Shown here: piece after piece, positions 59,565-64,000 of the stretch | How the letters are laid out: each line of letters opens with the position of its first letter | How positions within the stretch are numbered: position 1 is the stretch's first letter | Origin: Paeniglutamicibacter sulfureus | GTDB lineage: Bacteria; Actinomycetota; Actinomycetes; Actinomycetales; Micrococcaceae | DNA: 64,000 nt | NCBI RefSeq assembly: GCF_030512175.1 | Contig: NZ_JAULBL010000002.1 | Coordinates: 244,049 to 308,048 of the forward strand | Reading direction: 5' to 3' | The notes under the pieces: generated by a model | Database searches by the model: none | What the model was told of the DNA's origin: nothing | The model's input: only the letters and a program-made list of their open reading frames with translations | Made by a program: the position numbers and the translations under genes

Positions 59565-60680
59565 GTGAATACGCAAACGCCAACGCCCCTCCATTCACCC
59601 CCTTCCGCCCCGCCGAAACGGTCCGCCGCCTTGGATGTTTCCCGGGCGTTGGCCGTCATCGGGATGATCGCCGTGAACGTCGGGCCGCAGGAAGCGGACG
59701 ACCTGCTCGAACGCATCTTCATGCTTCCCTTTGGCCGGGCCTCCTTGCTCTTCGTGTTCCTGGCCGGGATCGGGCTCGGAATGCTGACGCATCCGGCCAA
59801 GCATCGCCCGTGGCGCCAACAATGGACCACGCTGGTGTGGCGGGCGCTTCTGCTGCTCGGGTTCGGCCTGGCCCTGCAACCCATCAACCACGGGGTCAGT
59901 GTCATCCTCACGGTCTACGGGGTGTTGTTCCTCGTGGGGATACCGCTCACCCGCCTGAGCACCACGGTTCTCGCCTGCCTCACCGGCATCCTCATGCTTG
60001 CCGCACCCTTGCTCTGGATGGGACTGTTGGTCCTGCGCGGCGAGAGGTTCAGCCGAACCCCGATCCTGCTCTCCGGCAATCCGCTGGGGATCCTCGATGG
60101 AATCCTGGTGACAGGACCCTACCCGGCGCTCGTGTGGATCGTCCCGCTGGTGGCTGGCCTGACCCTCAGCCGGCTGGACCTGCGCCACCGCCGGATCCAG
60201 CTAATTCTTTTGTTCGGCGGGATGGCCGCCGCGGCCGGCGGAATCGTGCTCTCGCGCCTGCTGATCCGGATGACGGGGATCGATCCCACCAGTGGCGGCT
60301 TCGCGAGGCTTTTGGCCAGCTACGACCATTCCCAGGCGCCCCTGTGGCTGCTGTCGGGGATTGGTTCTGCCGGCGCTGTCATCGGGATGTTGTTGCTGGT
60401 GGAGCCCTGGCTGGAGCGGCATGCGCTACCGCTCGTTCACCTGGGACGGCTCTCGCTCACGATGTATGTCATGCACCTGGTGCTGCTGGCGATCTTCGTG
60501 CGGCCCGATCCGCACAGCACCCTCGAAGGCATCGCCTTCGCCGCACTCATCACCACGTTCTGCATCATCTGCGCACATCTGTGGGTTCCCGCCCGGGGAC
60601 AGGGGCCCCTCGAGCGGTTACTCCGGCTTCCCGCCATCATGATCCAACGCCCCGCCGCCTCGTCAGGACACCATGGCTAA
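59565..60680 (+). CDS. DUF418/heparan acetyltransferase-like membrane protein
   Basis: A 371-residue polytopic membrane protein with about 9-10 helices. The opening AALDVSRALAVIGMIAVNVGP and RASLLFVFLAGIGLGML match DUF1624/DUF418 proteins. The late LVHLGRLSLTMYVMHLVLLAIFV is the typical DUF418 end. Family members may transfer acyl groups across the membrane, but most are uncharacterised. It overlaps the next gene by 8 bp and heads a three-gene operon with a small membrane protein and gamma-glutamyltransferase. Confidence 0.78.
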   Translation: MNTQTPTPLHSPPSAPPKRSAALDVSRALAVIGMIAVNVGPQEADDLLERIFMLPFGRASLLFVFLAGIGLGMLTHPAKHRPWRQQWTTLVWRALLLLGFGLALQPINHGVSVILTVYGVLFLVGIPLTRLSTTVLACLTGILMLAAPLLWMGLLVLRGERFSRTPILLSGNPLGILDGILVTGPYPALVWIVPLVAGLTLSRLDLRHRRIQLILLFGGMAAAAGGIVLSRLLIRMTGIDPTSGGFARLLASYDHSQAPLWLLSGIGSAGAVIGMLLLVEPWLERHALPLVHLGRLSLTMYVMHLVLLAIFVRPDPHSTLEGIAFAALITTFCIICAHLWVPARGQGPLERLLRLPAIMIQRPAASSGHHG

Positions 60681-61065
60681 CTCCACCCGATTTTTCCAGG
60701 GACATCGTCGTCCGCTGGTCCGGGCCGCCACCATCGCAATGGCCACGGTGCTCCTTTTGCTGGTCCTGGGCATCACGGGGGGCCAGGCACATGCGGGGCT
60801 TCTCGGCGGACCACCCGCGCAAGGACCTATGCTGACAACAACACCGCAGGAAACGGCGGTGCAATTCCACGCCGCCCCGCCAGGATCCGAAAACCCAAAG
60901 CCAACAAACGACGGAAACGACGAGGATTCCGGTGAAGAGCATCGTTTCTGGTCGCCGGGGCTGCTCGGGCTCGCGGGACTCGTGGCCCTGACGGCACTCG
61001 TGGGCACGATCCTCATGATCCGTTCGCGGCGCCGCCCGCCACCAAGCCAGGAGACCGAACGATGA
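60673..61065 (+). CDS. Small exported protein with C-terminal membrane anchor
   Basis: A 130-residue protein. It has a signal-like N-terminal helix (AATIAMATVLLLLVLGITGGQAHA), a polar acidic loop (NPKPTNDGNDEDSGEEH) and a second helix (LLGLAGLVALTALVGTILMI) ending in Arg residues. This topology resembles CopC/YcnI-type membrane-anchored segments, but no metal-binding motif is visible. It overlaps both neighbouring genes by a few bases, so translation is coupled. No family recognised. Confidence 0.65.
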   Translation: MANSTRFFQGHRRPLVRAATIAMATVLLLLVLGITGGQAHAGLLGGPPAQGPMLTTTPQETAVQFHAAPPGSENPKPTNDGNDEDSGEEHRFWSPGLLGLAGLVALTALVGTILMIRSRRRPPPSQETER

Positions 61066-62783
61066 AACAAAATATCCGCACGCCTTCCAAGCGCCCAGGA
61101 TTCGGCAACACGCGGAAACACTGGGGCGTCCGGCAAACGGTCGTCGGAATATTGTCCGTCGGCCTGCTCCTGGCGGGCTGTTCAAGCCAGCCGCTCGCAG
61201 AGAGGTTCTCCGCCCCCCTCGGGACGGGTTCCAGTCCGGAAACCGCCCCTGCGGTGACGGCGCCAGCGGGGACCATGCTGGCGCAGGAGGGCATCGCCGC
61301 CGGGCATCCCGAGGCGGTGGAGGTCGGGATGGAGATCCTGGAGCGGGGAGGCAATGCCGCCGATGCGGCCATCGCTACGGCCTTTGCCGTGTCGGTGGTC
61401 GAGCCCCATGCCTCGGGGATCGGCGGTGGAGGCGTCACCCTCATCGCGGAACCGGAGAAGGAGGTCGCCGCCTTCGACTACCGCGAGGTCGTGGGCACCA
61501 GCGGGAAGATCCCTGCCTCCGGGACCGGGGTGCCCGGCTTCGTCGACGGCATGGCGACCCTGCATGCAACCTATGGCTCGCTGCCGTGGGACGAACTCCT
61601 GCAGCCGGCAGAGGAGCTCGCCCGCGACGGCTTTGTGATCACCAAGTTCCTGGGTGAGCGCATGAACGACGGGATCGGATCGAGCATCGTTTCGGAGCAC
61701 CGGCAATTCCGCACCAAAGATGGCAGCCGCGTACTCCGCGAGGGCGAAACACTCAAACAAGCAGAACTGGCAGAGACGATCCAGACGCTGGCCGCCGGGG
61801 GACGTGACGAATTCTACGAAGGGTCGATCGCCAAGCAGCTGACACAGGTCAAGGGCCTCGATGCAGCCACACTTGCCGATTACCAGACTGAAAAGTTCGA
61901 ACCCGTCCGCGGAGACGTGGGAGACTACACGGTGGTCACCGCGCCTCCCGCCCTGCCGGGGGCCGGACTGATCCAGATGCTCCAGCAAGCCGAAGGCGCC
62001 GGCATAGCCTCCGACGCTCCCGGGTCCGCGCCCTACGTGGACAAACTCATGGCAGCATGGTCAAACGCCAGCGACACCGTCACGGAGAATTTCGGGGACC
62101 AGCGCTTTGTCAAGGTGGACCTCTCGGAGGTCCTTGACCGCGAACGGAACCTCAAGATCGGCAGCCAACTAGACACCGGTTCCAAGGATTCCCCCGCCGG
62201 AGTCATCGATCCGGGAAATACGACCCATCTCTCCGTCGTGGATCGCGACGGCATGGCCGTGTCGATGACAAACACCATCACCAGCTTCTGGGGAGGGACC
62301 AAGAGTGATGTCGTCGGGGGATTCTTCCTGAATAACCAGCTCAGCAGGTTCAAGACCGTCGATTCGCCCGCGAATCGCCCGGAACCAGGCCGGAAGTCCG
62401 TCACTTGGTCCAACCCCGCCATGGTCCTGGACGGGCAAGGCCGCGTGGTCATGGGACTTGGAACCCCCGGCGGCCAGCAAATCCCCAACATCCTGGCCTC
62501 CGTGCTGGTCCCCGTCCTGCTGCAGGACCAGACCGTCCAGGATGCCGTGGACGGGCCACGCTTCCACCTGCAGGGTGGGATTCTTGCCGTGGAAGGCAAA
62601 GCCACCAAGAGCATGAAGGCCTTGGCGCGGGCCAATAAATGGAAGATCCGGGAAACCACCCGATCCGACGGCGTCTTCGGGTCGATCCAGGCGCTCTGGG
62701 TCGACTACGACACCGGGACCCTCGACGGGGCCACCGATGTGCGCCGCGACGGCGACCACGGCGTCACCAAAACCGACCGGTAA
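61062..62783 (+). CDS. ggt: Gamma-glutamyltransferase (lipoprotein)
   Basis: A 573-residue Ntn-hydrolase cleaving gamma-glutamyl bonds of glutathione-like compounds outside the cell. It carries a lipobox (LLAGC), the opening GGNAADAAIATAFAVSVVEPHASGIGGGG, and the autoprocessing site at NTTHLSVVDRDGMAVSMTNTITSFWGG, where the Thr becomes the catalytic N-terminus of the small subunit. The end GTPGGQQIPNILASVLVPVLLQ is also family-typical. ATG at 61062 overlaps the preceding gene by 4 bp. Together with the metal genes it may process thiols or metallophores. Confidence 0.9.
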   Translation: MKQNIRTPSKRPGFGNTRKHWGVRQTVVGILSVGLLLAGCSSQPLAERFSAPLGTGSSPETAPAVTAPAGTMLAQEGIAAGHPEAVEVGMEILERGGNAADAAIATAFAVSVVEPHASGIGGGGVTLIAEPEKEVAAFDYREVVGTSGKIPASGTGVPGFVDGMATLHATYGSLPWDELLQPAEELARDGFVITKFLGERMNDGIGSSIVSEHRQFRTKDGSRVLREGETLKQAELAETIQTLAAGGRDEFYEGSIAKQLTQVKGLDAATLADYQTEKFEPVRGDVGDYTVVTAPPALPGAGLIQMLQQAEGAGIASDAPGSAPYVDKLMAAWSNASDTVTENFGDQRFVKVDLSEVLDRERNLKIGSQLDTGSKDSPAGVIDPGNTTHLSVVDRDGMAVSMTNTITSFWGGTKSDVVGGFFLNNQLSRFKTVDSPANRPEPGRKSVTWSNPAMVLDGQGRVVMGLGTPGGQQIPNILASVLVPVLLQDQTVQDAVDGPRFHLQGGILAVEGKATKSMKALARANKWKIRETTRSDGVFGSIQALWVDYDTGTLDGATDVRRDGDHGVTKTDR

Positions 62784-62941
62784 GGCAGCTGATTCAAGGG
62801 GACAACGCTACCTCACCGTGTCGACGCGGATTGCGGTTTTGTCGCAAACCGACCGCGGGGACTGCCGTCACTGCTCGTGGCCAATTCCTTTCAAGCGGCA
62901 CGAGCACTGTCAGCAACGAAACCATCCGTCCACTCCGCGAT

Positions 62942-62955
62942 GTAACAGTTGTTAC
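62942..62955. promoter_or_regulatory. GTAAC-N4-GTTAC palindrome (copy 4) at a second chrB-like gene
   Basis: GTAACAGTTGTTAC, arms GTAACA/TGTTAC, 31 bp before the start of the ChrB-like gene at 62987. It repeats the arrangement found at chrB in the transposon. Confidence 0.6.
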
Positions 62956-62986
62956 TTCAGTGGGGTATTAATGTACGATTCTTCAA

Positions 62987-63544
62987 ATGAACTGGTTAGT
63001 ACTTGTTGTCAGAATGACCGGAGACACTTCCAAGAACCGAGTGGCCGTCTGGCGCGAATTGAGGAAAATCGGCGCGGCCCCGGTCACCTCGGGAGTCTGG
63101 ACCGTTCCCGACACCCCACACTTCACGAAGGCCGTGGCGAAGGTCGCCGAACTGGCCGGTCGAGGGTCCGGAGACGTGTTGGTGCTGCCCACGACCTCGC
63201 AGGCCCCCGGTGGGGATGCGTTGCGTGCGGCCTTCATGGCCCTGCGGCTGGATGAATGGCGCGAATTCTCCGGCGACTGCGCCAAGTTCGAGGCCGAGAT
63301 CGCCAAGGAAATCCGCATCGAAAAGTTCACGTTGGCCGAACTCGAAGAGGAAGAGCAAAGCCTGGAGCGGCTACGCCGTTGGCACCGCGAACTCAAAAGC
63401 CGAGATGTCCTTGAATTGCCCGAAGCCCAGGCTGCCGACGAACTTCTGCGCCAGTGCGTGGGTTCCCTCGAGGGATACGCGGAGCAGGTCTATGCCACTC
63501 TCCATGCCCCTACCGAACCCGAAGCTCCGGACACCGGAGACTAG
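62987..63544 (+). CDS. ChrB N-terminal-domain-like protein
   Basis: A 185-residue protein related to the ChrB N-terminal domain. NWLVLVVRMTGDTSKNRVAVWRELRKIGAAPVTSGVWTVPDTPHFTKAVAKVAELAGRGSGDVLVL aligns with the start of the protein at 46796, and the second half is a Glu/Arg-rich helical region. No ChrB C-terminal domain or chrA follows. A GTAAC palindrome lies just upstream, suggesting autoregulation. It could be a regulator with a different inducer. The following DUF1232 gene starts 4 bp after its stop. Confidence 0.75.
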   Translation: MNWLVLVVRMTGDTSKNRVAVWRELRKIGAAPVTSGVWTVPDTPHFTKAVAKVAELAGRGSGDVLVLPTTSQAPGGDALRAAFMALRLDEWREFSGDCAKFEAEIAKEIRIEKFTLAELEEEEQSLERLRRWHRELKSRDVLELPEAQAADELLRQCVGSLEGYAEQVYATLHAPTEPEAPDTGD

Positions 63545-63548
63545 CCCC

Positions 63549-63993
63549 ATGTATTGGTGGCAGGCCCTATTGGGGACACTGGCCGGCCTGGCTGGCATCT
63601 ATGCGATCCTGCTGGTGGCCCTTGTGGCTTTATGCGCGAAGGTACCCCGGCACCGTAGGCCTGCGCGATGCCCTGCAGTTGCTGCCGGATCTGCTGCGCC
63701 TGTTGCAAGGACTGATCACCGACAAGGCCGTGCAGCGTGGAGTGCGGGTTAAACTGGCGCTGCTACTCGTTTATTTGCTCATCCCGGTGGATCTGGTGCC
63801 GGATTTCCTACCGGTGATCGGGTATGCCGATGACATCATCATCCTCGCTGTCGCCCTGCGCTTCGCCGTCCGTTCGGCAGGCCCGGAGCCATTGCGTCGC
63901 CATTGGCAGGGCACTACCGCCGGGCTTGCTTTCATCGAAAAGCTTGCCGGTCTCCGCTCCGGGGGTGCTCCTTCCTTGCCGGGCGCGCGCTGA
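63549..63993 (+). pseudogene. Frameshifted DUF1232 (YkvA-like) membrane protein
   Basis: The first part, MYWWQALLGTLAGLAGIYAILLVALVALCA, reads from ATG 63549; the rest, LYARRYPGTVGLRDALQLLPDLLRLLQGL ... LALLLVYLLIPVDLVPDFLPVIGYADDIIILAVALRF, is a clear DUF1232 domain but in the next frame. The switch lies near 63621-63630, where CCCTTGTGGC would fit CCCTGTGGC, so one extra T is likely. It may be a true pseudogene or an assembly error. It would otherwise form an operon with the ChrB-like gene. Confidence 0.75.
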
Positions 63994-64000
63994 TTTGAAC

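Overview
The window reads as accessory DNA, probably plasmid or genomic-island sequence, of a high-GC actinobacterium. The best guess is Arthrobacter in the broad sense (Micrococcaceae). This is inferred from codon use, frequent GTG/TTG starts, a ParA-like plasmid ATPase, a split chrB chromate cassette of the kind known from Arthrobacter plasmids, and actinobacterial families such as YibE/F. No rRNA, tRNA or CRISPR array was found. All family calls come from reading the sequence; no database was searched.

Layout. 0-3.3 kb: the end of an unknown gene, a ParA-like ATPase whose last codons lie in a Tn3-type transposon end, then about 1.6 kb of gene-poor sequence. 3.4-14.4 kb: a flavin/Fe-S 2-hydroxyacid dehydrogenase divergent from a GntR regulator, an alpha/beta hydrolase lacking the expected nucleophile, an IclR regulator, and a tightly overlapping operon joining an OpuB-type quaternary-amine ABC importer to a nitrilase-family amidase and a small amidohydrolase. 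14.7-24.1 kb: a ketone or alicyclic-alcohol oxidation block with TetR, Zn-alcohol dehydrogenase, alpha/beta hydrolase, Baeyer-Villiger-type monooxygenase, two SDRs and a tripartite tricarboxylate transporter (TTT).

25.3-41.4 kb: an acyl-CoA block with a type I CoA-transferase pair, MaoC hydratase, thiolase, SDR, two acyl-CoA dehydrogenases, a type III CoA-transferase, a thioesterase, a ThDP enzyme, one full and one orphan TTT set, and a LysR regulator. Together the two blocks could import an organic acid or ketone-derived compound, open a ring by Baeyer-Villiger oxidation and lactone hydrolysis, and degrade the acid by CoA activation and beta-oxidation. Shared promoter motifs (TTGTG-N8-CAC and a TATTGGA box) and a TetR relic in the second block suggest that the two blocks are linked.

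42.1-52.1 kb: a complete Tn3-family transposon with 38-bp inverted repeats, transposase, resolvase, decayed fragments and a chromate-resistance cargo (split chrB, chrA, malate:quinone oxidoreductase, beta-propeller lipoprotein). It abuts a roughly 100-bp element made only of a second type of Tn3 end. 52.2-64 kb: a metal/envelope region with TetR, small membrane proteins, YibE/F, an acetyltransferase, a BNR-repeat lipoprotein, a Cys-rich copper-binding four-helix protein, a broken ArsR gene, a DUF418-like protein, gamma-glutamyltransferase, a second ChrB-like protein and a frameshifted DUF1232 gene. A GTAAC-N4-GTTAC palindrome recurs at chrB-type genes both inside and outside the transposon.
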